Origin: Nitrospirales bacterium
GTDB lineage: Bacteria > Nitrospirota > Nitrospiria > Nitrospirales > UBA8639
Length of the DNA: 64,000 nt
Direction of reading: 5' to 3'
Assembly: GCA_031315865.1 (NCBI GenBank)
Contig: JALDRJ010000002.1
Location: 3,260,001-3,324,000, forward strand
Shown here: in pieces, positions 39,076 to 48,632 of the stretch
How positions within the stretch are numbered: position 1 is the stretch's first letter
How the letters are laid out: each line of letters starts with the position of its first letter
Position numbers and translations under genes: made by a program
The notes under the pieces: model-generated
Told to the model about the DNA's origin: nothing
The model's database searches: none
What the model saw: only the letters and a program-made list of their open reading frames with translations

Positions 39076-40074
39076 GTGAAATCACGGCTGCTTCTAGGAA
39101 TACCATTCGCGCTGCTCGCCTTCCTCATGCTCAAGCAGCCTGCTTTAGCTGAATGGCGGTTTGATGGCAAGCTCAACGTATTTTACACCGATGATACCTC
39201 GCTTTTCTCTGCGTCACAGCGACTGTCTTTGCGGGAAGATCCGACACAGCCCGTGATTGATGTGACCAATCAGGGAGAGGATATGGTGTTCGAACCCGCG
39301 ATCTCATTCGGTAGATTATTTCGGCCATCCTGGGGCGATGTCGAGCTCACCCTCAAAGCTCAAGGCTATGTGTTCGCAGACCATTCCGAGTTCGACCATG
39401 GCACGTATGGAGGACAGGTCACTCAAACGCTTTCACCCGAGACGCGGGCTCGGTTGCGGTATCACTATGGCCCGAATTTATTCTTAGGCAGAAACGAAGA
39501 AAAGGGAACGGAGAGTGAGCGCCTGGTTGAAGAGCGTGTCTCGACTCACTTTGGTACGCTTGAGTTGGAACACGATGTCCGGGAAAACCTCATGGTTCGT
39601 TTGCTCGGCCGGTATGGGCACCGATCGTATAACGAAGCGTTCAAACAACGCGATACGGACTTTTGGACAGTGGGGACTCATGCCGCATGGGAAATGATTC
39701 CTGGGGTTGAACTTGTGGTAGGTTATCACTACGAACGAACGCTGGCCGACGGACGAAAGAAGCCTGAACTCGAGGATGATATTTCTTCATTCATTCACTT
39801 CATCGTCGCGGAACTCGCGGTCGAAGTGACAGAAAAAACGGCGCTTACATTTGGGTTTGATTTCGAACGAACAGACTTTACGACGGGGATTCGGGGGGAT
39901 GAGCGGCGGAATGGGAGTGAAAATGTCTATCAGGGCGAGATTGAAGTGAGGCATGCCATTCACAAAAACATTGACGTATCATTGTCATATCAACGAAGTC
40001 AGAGAAAGTTCAGTATTGAAGATCGTCAGGCGATCATCAATACGGTATGGATCGGCAGCGCCTACCGATTTTAA
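39076..40074 (+). CDS. Outer-membrane beta-barrel protein
   Basis: The 332-aa product starts with GTG. It has a signal peptide (about 1-25, ending A-L-A) and a mature chain of alternating hydrophobic and polar residues typical of beta-barrel strands, ending in Y-R-F, the C-terminal aromatic signature for outer-membrane insertion. Many strands are paired with D/E/R-rich turns. It resembles outer-membrane beta-barrel proteins often annotated as porin-like. It is the last gene of the extracytoplasmic cluster and may bring a substrate to the periplasmic enzymes. Confidence 0.85.
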   Translation: MKSRLLLGIPFALLAFLMLKQPALAEWRFDGKLNVFYTDDTSLFSASQRLSLREDPTQPVIDVTNQGEDMVFEPAISFGRLFRPSWGDVELTLKAQGYVFADHSEFDHGTYGGQVTQTLSPETRARLRYHYGPNLFLGRNEEKGTESERLVEERVSTHFGTLELEHDVRENLMVRLLGRYGHRSYNEAFKQRDTDFWTVGTHAAWEMIPGVELVVGYHYERTLADGRKKPELEDDISSFIHFIVAELAVEVTEKTALTFGFDFERTDFTTGIRGDERRNGSENVYQGEIEVRHAIHKNIDVSLSYQRSQRKFSIEDRQAIINTVWIGSAYRF

Positions 40075-40112
40075 ATTCCATCCAGCTTCAATACATAAGA
40101 GCCAGCAAACAT

Positions 40113-40126
40113 GTTACGATCGTAAC
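40113..40126. promoter_or_regulatory. 14-bp perfect palindrome upstream of pqiABC
   Basis: GTTACGATCGTAAC lies 137 bp before the pqiA start. It is a candidate operator; I did not see a second copy. Confidence 0.35.
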
Positions 40127-40262
40127 CATGTTGTCCCTGGATTCCGGCATCGGCTGGGTCGCAGAATTCTCTGTCGTATGACCGGCTTACCACACGCGTT
40201 CATTCCTGAAAGCCGTTACAGACCATTGATATGATACGACACCTACCAGGAGCGTCCCCGCC

Positions 40263-41606
40263 ATGAACGCCTGCCGCAAGGATCTTATCGGGTGTCAGGA
40301 TTGTGGGCATATTTTTGATAAACCGGCTTGCCCGCATGGGGAAGAATTGAGTTGTCAGCACTGCGGAGCCGTATTATTGGTGAACCGTAAGGATTGGCTT
40401 ACCAAGGCGGTTGCCTTTACGTTGACGGGAATCATCTTGTTCGGGGTCACGCTTTCCGTTCCCTTTTTGGGGCTGGAAGCTGCCGGTCAGACTCAGTCCA
40501 GCCATTTAGTAAGCAGTGTGGAGGCCTTGCTTGAACGCAAGCAGTTTCTGTTGGCCACGCTGGTATTCGTGACGGTTGTCTTGTTCCCCTTAGCGGAACT
40601 CATAGGACTTTCGTATGTGCTGGGCGCTCGAATGTTAGAACGCCGCGCGCCAGGGTTCAAATGGGTGCTGCATATGCTATTTTTAGCCCGCCCCTGGAAT
40701 ATGATGGAAATTTTTTTCCTGGGCATGCTCGTGACGGCCGTAAAGCTCGGGGATCTGGCAGAATTGCAACCGGGCATCGGTGTGTTTACGTTCGCAGGCT
40801 TAGTGGTTGTCCTGATCTTGAGTCATATGCATCTCAGCCGCGAAGAACTTTGGGATTGGATTAAGGAAGAAAATTACCATACTATGGGCAATAGGGAAGG
40901 GGCTACAGGGAGTCCTGTCGATGAGGAATTCGTCACGTGCCGCACTTGTCGCGCCATGGTGTCGATGGCGCTCATCGAAGACAATGCCCGATGTCCACGT
41001 TGTCAGAGTCCGTTATCGACACACCATGCACAGAGCTATCAGCGCAGCCTGGGGCTACTCGTGGCCGCCGCAGTGTTATTCATCCCAGCCAATACATTAC
41101 CCATCATGACGACTGCCACGTTTGGCACGACCACGTCCAACACCATCTTCTCGGGTGTGGTACATTTAATCGAAGAAGGTGCCCTGGGGATTGCTGCGGT
41201 GGTGTTCGTGGCAAGCATTATGGTCCCCATTGCCAAATTTCTGATCATGGGATATTTGTTATGGGCGGTGAAGCATCCCGGCACAGGAACCCCTGAACAG
41301 CAGATCACGCTCTATCGAATGATAGAGTTTGTCGGTCGCTGGTCGATGATTGATGTATTCGTCGTAGCCCTGCTCGTGTCTTTGGTACAATTCGGGTCGC
41401 TCACGTCCATTGAACCCGGAGTGGCCATCCTGTGTTTTGCCGCGGTCGTTGTCTTGACCATGATGGCGGCGGAGACATTCGAGCCTCGATTAATTTGGGA
41501 TGCATACAACGAGCACGAGAAGGAACCGCACGAAAAAAACCGTGACGATGCCTCTGAAGTCAAATCCCGGCATATAATGGCGATCACGTCTCGATCACAA
41601 AACTAG
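40263..41606 (+). CDS. pqiA: PqiA-type membrane protein
   Basis: The 447-aa product is a tandem duplication. Each half begins with a zinc-ribbon-like pair of CxxC motifs (C-Q-D-C and C-Q-H-C in the first; C-R-T-C and C-P-R-C in the second), followed by four membrane helices. The second half carries F-G-T-T-T and E-F-V-G-R-W-S-M-I-D-V-F, hallmarks of paraquat-inducible protein A. PqiA is the inner-membrane part of a lipid-transfer system that works with an MCE protein. pqiB begins six bases later. Confidence 0.93.
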   Translation: MNACRKDLIGCQDCGHIFDKPACPHGEELSCQHCGAVLLVNRKDWLTKAVAFTLTGIILFGVTLSVPFLGLEAAGQTQSSHLVSSVEALLERKQFLLATLVFVTVVLFPLAELIGLSYVLGARMLERRAPGFKWVLHMLFLARPWNMMEIFFLGMLVTAVKLGDLAELQPGIGVFTFAGLVVVLILSHMHLSREELWDWIKEENYHTMGNREGATGSPVDEEFVTCRTCRAMVSMALIEDNARCPRCQSPLSTHHAQSYQRSLGLLVAAAVLFIPANTLPIMTTATFGTTTSNTIFSGVVHLIEEGALGIAAVVFVASIMVPIAKFLIMGYLLWAVKHPGTGTPEQQITLYRMIEFVGRWSMIDVFVVALLVSLVQFGSLTSIEPGVAILCFAAVVVLTMMAAETFEPRLIWDAYNEHEKEPHEKNRDDASEVKSRHIMAITSRSQN

Positions 41607-41612
41607 AACCAG

Positions 41613-43238
41613 ATGGCCACGAACACGCCCGTTGTTTCGAAAATTTCATCTTTTTCACCCGTCTGGATTGTGCCAGTGATTGCGCTCCTGATCGCAGGGT
41701 GGCTAGCCCTGAAAGCCTGGCAAGAGATGGGGCCGACGATTGAAATCGTGTTTGATAGCGCAACGGGAATTGCAGTTGGCAAGACGCAGGTCCGTTACCG
41801 TGATGTCACCGTCGGGCAGGTACAAAACATTCAGCTCAGCGAGGGATTTGAAAAGGTCTCCGTCTTTGTCGAACTCGACCCTCATATTTCTTCGCTGATT
41901 TCAGAGAATACCCGGTTTTGGGTGGTCTCACCGAAAATTTCCGGCAGGGGAGTCAGTGGATTAGATACAATATTATCCGGCGTCTATATTGAGATGGCTC
42001 CAGGCAGTCCCGGCGCGGAAAAGTTTCGATTTGAGGGGCTCAGTGAACCGCCGGTCGTGCGTTCCTATGAAAAGGGCAATCATTACGTGTTGAAGGCGGA
42101 GAGTTTGGGGTCACTCGACACGGGTTCACCAGTTTACCATCATCAGATTCCGGTTGGCGAAGTCACCGGCTACACCTTTTTCCCTGAGGAAGACCAGCAG
42201 GTGCATATTCAAGTGTTTGTCAAAGCTCCTTATGACAAATTGGTCACCACACGCAGTCAATTTTGGAATATCAGCGGCATCGATGTCGTCATAGGACCAG
42301 ACGGGATCGAGGCGAACGTCGCACCACTCACCTCTGTGCTCGCCGGCGGTGTCGCGTTCTACTCACCGTCTTCTCACGGGACAGACGTCGAACTTGCCGA
42401 ACAAGGGCACCAGTTTGAACTGTTTGAGAATAAGGAGGCGATCAGAGAGGCCGCGATTATGACTTCATACGAATACTTGTTGCGGTTTACCGGCTCCGTG
42501 AGGGGACTGCGAGTCGGTGCTCCGGTCGAATTGCGAGGACTGCAAGTCGGTCAAGTGACGCATGTCGGACTCGGGTTTATGTTAGATGATGAACCTGCCA
42601 CCAATGTTGTGATCGGCATACAACCGGAAAGATGGACTTCTGACGATCTCCCAACTCAAGAACATTTGAACATTATTTTTTCACGGCTGGTTGCCGAGGG
42701 TCTTCAAGCGCAAATCCGAAGCAGCAACCTTATTACCGGGGCGACGTTTATTGATCTTGTTCCGAATGCGACGACACATATGAGTCTATCACGCGTTAAA
42801 AAGCTGATAGGGGAGCAAGGCTACATAGAGTTACCCACAGGAGACAGTGAATTCACGCAATTGACCAATCAACTTTCAGCCACAGTAGAAAAAATTCAAT
42901 CCATCCCGTTCGACTCCATCGGACAGAATGTTGACGCAAGTCTCACCAGCCTTCGAAATATTGTGACGACCCTCGAAGATTCTAATGTCGCCGGGAATTT
43001 CGGAGATATAGCCATGAGCCTCAAAACAGCGACAGACGGCCTGGATGCGACGGTTCGGCAATTAGATCACATGCTGCAGTCCGTCGACCAAACGATCGCT
43101 CCGGACTCGGAACTGAATCATAATATGAATAAAATGATCCGAAACATCGCCAAGGCAGCGAAATCCATGGAGAAGCTAACGGATGAACTCAATCGATATC
43201 CGAACGCGGTCCTTCGTGGCAGGGAGGACGATGACTGA
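41613..43238 (+). CDS. pqiB: PqiB-type MCE protein
   Basis: A 541-aa product with one N-terminal membrane helix (about 15-32) and three MCE domains, each starting like G-I-A-V-G-K-T-Q-V-R-Y-R-D-V-x-V-G-Q-V (about 45-130, 155-235 and 285-385). A long coiled-coil-forming C-terminus follows (about 410-520). MCE rings with such tails build a tunnel across the periplasm that moves phospholipids between membranes. Its length is near that of E. coli PqiB. It overlaps pqiC by one base. Confidence 0.93.
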   Translation: MATNTPVVSKISSFSPVWIVPVIALLIAGWLALKAWQEMGPTIEIVFDSATGIAVGKTQVRYRDVTVGQVQNIQLSEGFEKVSVFVELDPHISSLISENTRFWVVSPKISGRGVSGLDTILSGVYIEMAPGSPGAEKFRFEGLSEPPVVRSYEKGNHYVLKAESLGSLDTGSPVYHHQIPVGEVTGYTFFPEEDQQVHIQVFVKAPYDKLVTTRSQFWNISGIDVVIGPDGIEANVAPLTSVLAGGVAFYSPSSHGTDVELAEQGHQFELFENKEAIREAAIMTSYEYLLRFTGSVRGLRVGAPVELRGLQVGQVTHVGLGFMLDDEPATNVVIGIQPERWTSDDLPTQEHLNIIFSRLVAEGLQAQIRSSNLITGATFIDLVPNATTHMSLSRVKKLIGEQGYIELPTGDSEFTQLTNQLSATVEKIQSIPFDSIGQNVDASLTSLRNIVTTLEDSNVAGNFGDIAMSLKTATDGLDATVRQLDHMLQSVDQTIAPDSELNHNMNKMIRNIAKAAKSMEKLTDELNRYPNAVLRGREDDD

Positions 43239-43849
43239 TGACAAGGGAGCATCCGATTCTTACCTGGGTCGCCGCTGGAGCTTTCCTTATCATGCTGAGC
43301 TGTACCGCCCAACCCAAGACGCACTATTATGATTTGGCAGCACAACAGACCTCTGTTCCAGGAAAGTTGGGCCGTGACCTGCACTTAGGGGTCGGCCCTT
43401 TCTCCTTTCCGGACGTTCTCGATCGGGAGGGAATCGTCACCCGGAGCTCCTCTGTCAACCTCAACGTCTCCACGTACCACGTGTGGGCCGGTTCTCTAGA
43501 ACAATCGTTCACCCGGGTACTTGGAGAATCACTGGCCTCTCATCTGAATCAAAACGATGTGTGGACATTTCCATGGGAAACTCGTTTTCGTCCGGAATAT
43601 CAAGTTAGGGGGGCAGTGAGTCAATTTTCTGGAGAAGCTGGCGGCACAGTGAAGTTAACGCTACAGTGGACATTACTCGGAGATCATGGGAAAAAGATCG
43701 TCAAGAGTTCCAGGTTTCAACATACCACGACCGCAGACGATACGAGTTACGATGCCTATGTGACTGCGCTGAATCGATTGGTGAATATGTTCGCCAATGA
43801 GTTATCCACAGAAATTATGGCCCACCTCCCTCAAGACTCCCGACCTTAA
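43238..43849 (+). CDS. pqiC: PqiC-type lipoprotein
   Basis: The 203-aa product has a lipobox I-M-L-S-C and a mature part starting H-Y-Y-D-L, as in the ABC-type transport auxiliary lipoprotein (DUF330) family. PqiC is the outer-membrane-anchored partner that docks PqiB. The start overlaps the pqiB stop as TGATG, so translation is coupled. Confidence 0.9.
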   Translation: MTREHPILTWVAAGAFLIMLSCTAQPKTHYYDLAAQQTSVPGKLGRDLHLGVGPFSFPDVLDREGIVTRSSSVNLNVSTYHVWAGSLEQSFTRVLGESLASHLNQNDVWTFPWETRFRPEYQVRGAVSQFSGEAGGTVKLTLQWTLLGDHGKKIVKSSRFQHTTTADDTSYDAYVTALNRLVNMFANELSTEIMAHLPQDSRP

Positions 43850-44188
43850 AGCATGAGATGAATTTTATTCGAGTGACTGCTTGCGGCATGTGTCAATCGT
43901 ACGGCTGATTGACGCGGTCATCACCACCGGATCGTTAGTCATTCTAAAGGCCTGGACGTGATGGGGCTTTGCTCGCCTTCGCTCGATTTAGAAATATAGA
44001 CACCCAGAAATAAAAGAACGTTTCCAGTTTATTGCTGATATGAAAGTCAGGTAATATCTTGTTGAAAATTTCGACGATGAATGGCAGGCTCATCACATGT
44101 CAGGTTCCACAATCTCTGGAACACACCGTAGAGTCGAATTGAGACGCGGCATATCGCGATACCACTTCACTGAGACTTCCTAAGACAT
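43850..44188. other. Intergenic between pqiC and corA, 339 bp
   Basis: No gene seen on either strand and no clear terminator; probably the corA promoter region. Confidence 0.4.
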
Positions 44189-45253
44189 ATGAAAACATCC
44201 TCAAAATTGAGATCGAGCAAGAGTGGGCTCCCACCCGGCACCCCGATGCACATTGGTGACACACACTCGGTCAAAACGGCTATCACATGCTATCGGTATA
44301 CGCCCGAATCTCTGCATCGGGAAACGTTCGTCGATCAATGGCCAACCGGTCATATCCAGAACTCTGACGACCTGATATGGATTCATATGCAGGGAGTTCA
44401 CGACTGCAGTATCCTCAAGGATCTGGGGCACGATTTCGCTATTCATCCACTCGCCATCGAAGATATCGCGAATACCCATGAACGCCCAAAACTTGAAAAC
44501 TATGGAGAGTACCTCTTTCTTGTCTTACAGCGGGTGATTCTTCGTGATGGGTCCGATGAGTTATCGACTGAGCAATTCAGTTTGGTGCTGGGACCACGAT
44601 TTGTGCTGTCGTTTCAAGAATACGACGACAAGTTCCTTGAACCTTTTCATACCCGGCTCAACACCCCCAAAACCCCTGTCCGGACAAGAGGGAGCGATTA
44701 TCTCGCCTACGAACTGCTCGACTTTATCATCGATCAGTATTTCGTGATCGTCGAGCATTTCGATGAAATCCTTGACGATATTGATGACGACTTAGAGACA
44801 AACGCGTCACCGTCCATCCTGCAAAAGCTCCACAGCCTCAAACGACAACTCATGCTGTGTCGGCAATCGATCTGGCCTTTGCGCGAAATGCTCAATCACC
44901 TTGAACGAAGCCCGACCACCTTGCTTCAAGAGACGACTCGCCCTTTTCTCCGTGACATTCATGACCATACGGTGACGATGTTTGAAGAGATGGAAATTTT
45001 TCGCGACCGTATGGGCAACATGCTCGAACTGTACCATACCACCATGAGCACGAAGATGAACGAGACCATGAAACGGCTTACGATCACGGCGACGATATTT
45101 TTACCCTTGACACTCCTGACCGGAGTGTTCGGCATGAACTTTCAACACATCCCGGGCATCGAATGGTATTGGGCCTTTCCCATGCTCCTTATCAGCATGG
45201 GGGGCATGGCTGCTGGAATGTTCTTTTTCTTTAAACTGAAGAAGTGGATCTGA
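44189..45253 (+). CDS. corA: CorA-type magnesium/cobalt transporter
   Basis: A 354-aa product with the large N-terminal cytoplasmic funnel (L-H-P-L-A-I-E-D-I style segment H-P-L-A-I-E-D-I-A-N) and two C-terminal membrane helices. The pore signature G-M-N is in F-G-M-N-F-Q-H-I-P. The C-terminal K-L-K-K-W basic end is typical. It makes a pentameric Mg2+ channel in the inner membrane. It stands alone. Confidence 0.95.
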   Translation: MKTSSKLRSSKSGLPPGTPMHIGDTHSVKTAITCYRYTPESLHRETFVDQWPTGHIQNSDDLIWIHMQGVHDCSILKDLGHDFAIHPLAIEDIANTHERPKLENYGEYLFLVLQRVILRDGSDELSTEQFSLVLGPRFVLSFQEYDDKFLEPFHTRLNTPKTPVRTRGSDYLAYELLDFIIDQYFVIVEHFDEILDDIDDDLETNASPSILQKLHSLKRQLMLCRQSIWPLREMLNHLERSPTTLLQETTRPFLRDIHDHTVTMFEEMEIFRDRMGNMLELYHTTMSTKMNETMKRLTITATIFLPLTLLTGVFGMNFQHIPGIEWYWAFPMLLISMGGMAAGMFFFFKLKKWI

Positions 45254-45351
45254 GACAGTACACGTACATGTTCGTTCCTGTACGACTGAGAACGCTTATT
45301 ATGGTGTTGCGGTAAGACAGATTCAACTCACAAATTATTGAAAGACAGGTT

Positions 45352-46083
45352 ATGGGTGCAGCCCTCTCCATCGTTGTCCTCCTCACAATCTCAATCTTCT
45401 TGATACGAATTGCTTCGGTGGCGCTCCGGTTGACGGGACTGGAAGAGCAAAGCGCAAAGTTTCAGGCGCTGTCGGCATTTTCCGGAACTGGATTCACTAC
45501 GCGAGAGTCGGAAAGTATCGTCAATTACCCCATTCGACGCAAGATCATCACCATTATGATCGTCGTTGGTAATCTGGGCCTGGTGAGTGTCTTTGCCACA
45601 CTGGTCGTTTCTCTGGTGCATACGGAAGGCAAAGTTCATGCGATTGCTCAGCAGATCGCCTGGCTCGGAGGAGGGCTCGCCTTGCTGTGGTTCTTCATAT
45701 TGAACAAGCGAGTCGAAGATCTCATGTGTCTGGTTATCGGAAAAGTTTTGCGATCAGCGACTATTCTTGGGAAGCGAAGATCTCACCGGCTTGCGCAGAT
45801 CGGTGAGAACGACAGCGTGTGCGAGCATCCCGTAGCGGCAACCTGGCTGGAGCCGACAGGCTCTCTCCGGACATCAGATCTCGACCGACTGGGGCTCACT
45901 GTTCTTGCGGTACGTGGGTTGAGTGGGGAGATAACCAACAATTTCTCGTCGACTGACCAGCTCGAAGCAGGTGATTCGCTGGTGCTCTATGGCAGTGATT
46001 CGGGGCATGAACGGCTGGAACAGATGGCTCAGCACTGCGAAACGAATACAGAGTCTGATGAGGCTGCACGATCGACGCCGTAA
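45352..46083 (+). CDS. Membrane protein with TrkA-C-like domain
   Basis: A 243-aa product with membrane spans at about 1-22, 65-85 and 95-115. Between the first two lies A-F-S-G-T-G-F-T-T-R-E-S-E, similar to a K+ transporter filter loop. Residues 165-225 look like a TrkA-C (RCK-C) ligand-binding domain (L-G-L-T-V-L-A-V-R-G, then L-E-A-G-D-S-L-V-L-Y-G). It may sense or gate cation flux, but the pore part is too short for a full transporter. It follows corA by 98 bp, so an ion-homeostasis pairing is possible. Confidence 0.75.
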   Translation: MGAALSIVVLLTISIFLIRIASVALRLTGLEEQSAKFQALSAFSGTGFTTRESESIVNYPIRRKIITIMIVVGNLGLVSVFATLVVSLVHTEGKVHAIAQQIAWLGGGLALLWFFILNKRVEDLMCLVIGKVLRSATILGKRRSHRLAQIGENDSVCEHPVAATWLEPTGSLRTSDLDRLGLTVLAVRGLSGEITNNFSSTDQLEAGDSLVLYGSDSGHERLEQMAQHCETNTESDEAARSTP

Positions 46084-46548
46084 CTGATGAGCCGGGCTGT
46101 TGCCTGAGAATGAGAGACCGATTACCGTCAAGCTTAGATGTCAAGACGTGTACGTTGCCAAGTTTCGTCCATCCAACAATCGTCTAAATTCTACCTGTCT
46201 GGACTGAGCCCATTGCTTAAGTGAAGTGTCGCCGCAATCACTTATAGGCTTCCCCAACTAACGGCCCGACCTGTTTGCCAACTCCCCACACTCAACCGCA
46301 CTCAGAATATCCATCCCCGGTATCATATCCTCCTTTGGAGAAGAAAAGGAGGCATTGAGATACCCGTGAAGCAACATGGGGTCCATCACCGAGGCAGGGC
46401 AGGTAGTCGGTTGTCTTTTCATGATGAAAACAAAGCCACAAAAGTTTGATCATTAACCCGCGTAACTTACCTTTTGGCAGGTTATATCTTTTTAAGGGAG
46501 GTTGCATTATCCTTCCCTGCATCAAGGACCTCAAAGGAAGACCACACA
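46084..46548. other. Intergenic, 465 bp, with one 8-bp-arm inverted repeat
   Basis: CCTCCTTT (46329-46336) and AAAGGAGG (46345-46352) form a perfect hairpin with an 8-base loop. No gene is visible. A ribosome-binding-site-like AAGGAAG lies before the GTG of the next pseudogene. Confidence 0.45.
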
Positions 46549-47331
46549 GTGATTGAGATTACTTCGGCCAAAGAGCGCCACGTTAATGATTTTGGATGCT
46601 TGAAAACTTATTGGTTATTTTCATTCGCTGATTATTTGAATCCCGAAAATATTCAATTTGGCGCGTTACGAGTGTTTCATGACGACATCGTTGAGCCAAG
46701 GCAGGGGGTTGGATCGCACCCGCATAAAGAAATGGAAATTGTGACGGTCGTCCTTCGTGGAGAGATGCCTTTACGCATCGGATTTCACGTATTCGCCCCA
46801 AAAGCCGGGACCGGTGCGACTCGCGTGGCCAGCTTTAATTCTTGGGTTTCGTTGTATTGGCTTGTCAGTGGCAAAACCGTTGGAGGCACACCGCTGTACC
46901 CGGATTCCAATCGTCTCGATCGGGGGACAGCTTTACAGCTTCACACCGTAGGCAGTAGTTAGTTCTCCAATGAACAAGGACAAAAGGGGACGATTGCGAA
47001 TGGACAATTTGCCGACTTCGCCGTTTTGTCCAATAATTATTTTCCTATTCCTGAAGAAGAGATTAAGCGTCTCGAATCTGTGCTCACCGTGGTGAACGGT
47101 CGTATTGAGTATGCGGCACAAGAATTCTCTCAATTCGCACCTCCAGCTTTACCCGTGAGCCTGTCATGGTCCCCTGTTGGCACCTATGGAGGATTTGCGG
47201 CCTCCAACCGCACCATTGTAAAAAATGGCCAGTATCATGCCCAAACCCGTTTGAATACGTCGCAGCGTATTTTGAGCGATAACCTGTCGAATCATTCAAG
47301 ACTGCTGGAATGTGATTGTTTCGCCTTTTAA
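46549..47331 (+). pseudogene. Chimera of pirin N-terminus and amidohydrolase C-terminus, with TAG stop
   Basis: One frame of 261 codons from GTG 46549. Codons 1 to about 72 match YhhW-type pirin: I-E-I-T-S-A-K-E-R-H, L-K-T-Y-W-L-F-S-F, F-G-A-L-R-V-F-H-D-D and H-P-H-K-E-M-E-I-V-T. From about 80 it switches to the C-terminal part of a YtcJ-type amidohydrolase: A-T-R-V-A-S-F-N-S-W-V-S-L-Y-W-L-V, K-T-V-G-G-T, L-Y-P-D-S-N-R-L-D-R, A-D-F-A-V-L-S and I-E-Y-A-A-Q-E-F. TAG at 46960-46962 replaces the Trp expected in G-S-S-W-F-S. A deletion probably fused two neighbouring genes, followed by nonsense decay. Confidence 0.8.
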
Positions 47332-47369
47332 CACAGTAAGCAATCTGCAAAAGTGAAAGGAGCCTGCCA

Positions 47370-48623
47370 TTGCTCACACAACAACGGCTTCATAAACACA
47401 AGTTTCCTTTATCTCTTTCCAGTAAATGGCCTCCTTCTTGTACCTTTATCATTGGGGTATGTTGCGTGTTGCCGCTCGCAGGATGTCTATCGCCCATTGC
47501 TATGGAACGAGCCGTGATGCAATATGACGCAAAGTTCAGTCTCACTGAAGCCAATCTTTTGCTCCTCAACATTGCCCGGTCTAAATATCATTTTCCGATC
47601 CATTTTACTACGGTTCCCAACATTGCCGCCTCCTTTGAATTTCGAGCGGACACCGGTTTTAGAGGGTCCTTTTTTGCAAACCCGACCGCTGGCTCAGATC
47701 AGGCCAATATCTATGGCTTCGATATAGGGGCCAGTGTCTCGGAACGGCCCACGATCTTTATTACGCCCGTTCAGGGAGAAGATTTCACCAAACGGCTCTT
47801 GACGCCAATGGATGAAACAAAATTTGAATTTTTGGTACATCAGGGAGTCCCACTTGCCATGCTTCTACGCATCATGGCATTGGGCATTGTCATTGATAAT
47901 CATGGCATTCAAGAGTGGTTTCCGAATACCCCGTCACAGCCTGAACACTATCTGGAATTTCGGAAGCGAGTCCTACATTTGGCATCGTTGGAAACACGAA
48001 ACCAAATAGACCTCGGTCCTATCGAGTACGATCGCGTTTGGCCAAAATCCACATCCGATAACATCGACCCACAAGAAATTGAGGTGGCCTACACACAGGG
48101 TTATCGGTGGGCAGACACGGAACAACAAGACGCTGTTCTGAAAAAACGGGTCGTCGGCAGAATGTTACTGGCCAATTATCGTCCCTCTCAGTTGTCGAAC
48201 AAAGCGCGACGTGCCCTGGAGGATCGTGCCATGCAATTTCCCCGAAATTTTATTTTGATAGATATTCATCCCGAATTCCCAGGTGGCGCCTATCCACTGC
48301 AGGGATGGATTAAATTGCGCAGCTTTCGGGGCGTTTTGGGATTTATTGCTGAAGGCATCGATGAATATCCAGAATTTCATGTAAATTCCGATTCTCGCAC
48401 AGAAAAAGTGAATGACAATCCTGTTAGAACCTTGGCCATCGAAGAAACCCCAGATGAACGTGAAGAGCCAGCCTTTTCCGTTCGCTTTCAAGATAAATAC
48501 TATTCGATCTCTTCGAGTTCAAAATGGGATTTAAAAGCTTTTGAGGTCTTGCATCAGCTTTTTCAGATGACGGTCAGTGACGTGACCAAAGTCCCAGCTC
48601 CACCGATCACGATCGCAAAATAA
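47370..48623 (+). CDS. Conserved lipoprotein of unknown function
   Basis: A 417-aa product with a TTG start behind AAGGAG. The signal (about 15-40) ends in a lipobox L-P-L-A-G-C. The mature part begins S-P-I-A-M-E-R-A-V, then L-L-L-L-N-I-A-R-S-K-Y-H-F-P-I-H-F-T, a pattern I recall from large hypothetical lipoproteins of Proteobacteria and Nitrospira. P-I-x-G-E-D-F-T-K-R-L-L-T-P (as V-Q-G-E-D-F-T-K-R-L) is also typical. No catalytic motif is visible. It is intact while both neighbours are decayed. Confidence 0.75.
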   Translation: MLTQQRLHKHKFPLSLSSKWPPSCTFIIGVCCVLPLAGCLSPIAMERAVMQYDAKFSLTEANLLLLNIARSKYHFPIHFTTVPNIAASFEFRADTGFRGSFFANPTAGSDQANIYGFDIGASVSERPTIFITPVQGEDFTKRLLTPMDETKFEFLVHQGVPLAMLLRIMALGIVIDNHGIQEWFPNTPSQPEHYLEFRKRVLHLASLETRNQIDLGPIEYDRVWPKSTSDNIDPQEIEVAYTQGYRWADTEQQDAVLKKRVVGRMLLANYRPSQLSNKARRALEDRAMQFPRNFILIDIHPEFPGGAYPLQGWIKLRSFRGVLGFIAEGIDEYPEFHVNSDSRTEKVNDNPVRTLAIEETPDEREEPAFSVRFQDKYYSISSSSKWDLKAFEVLHQLFQMTVSDVTKVPAPPITIAK

Positions 48624-48632
48624 TTTCTACGA

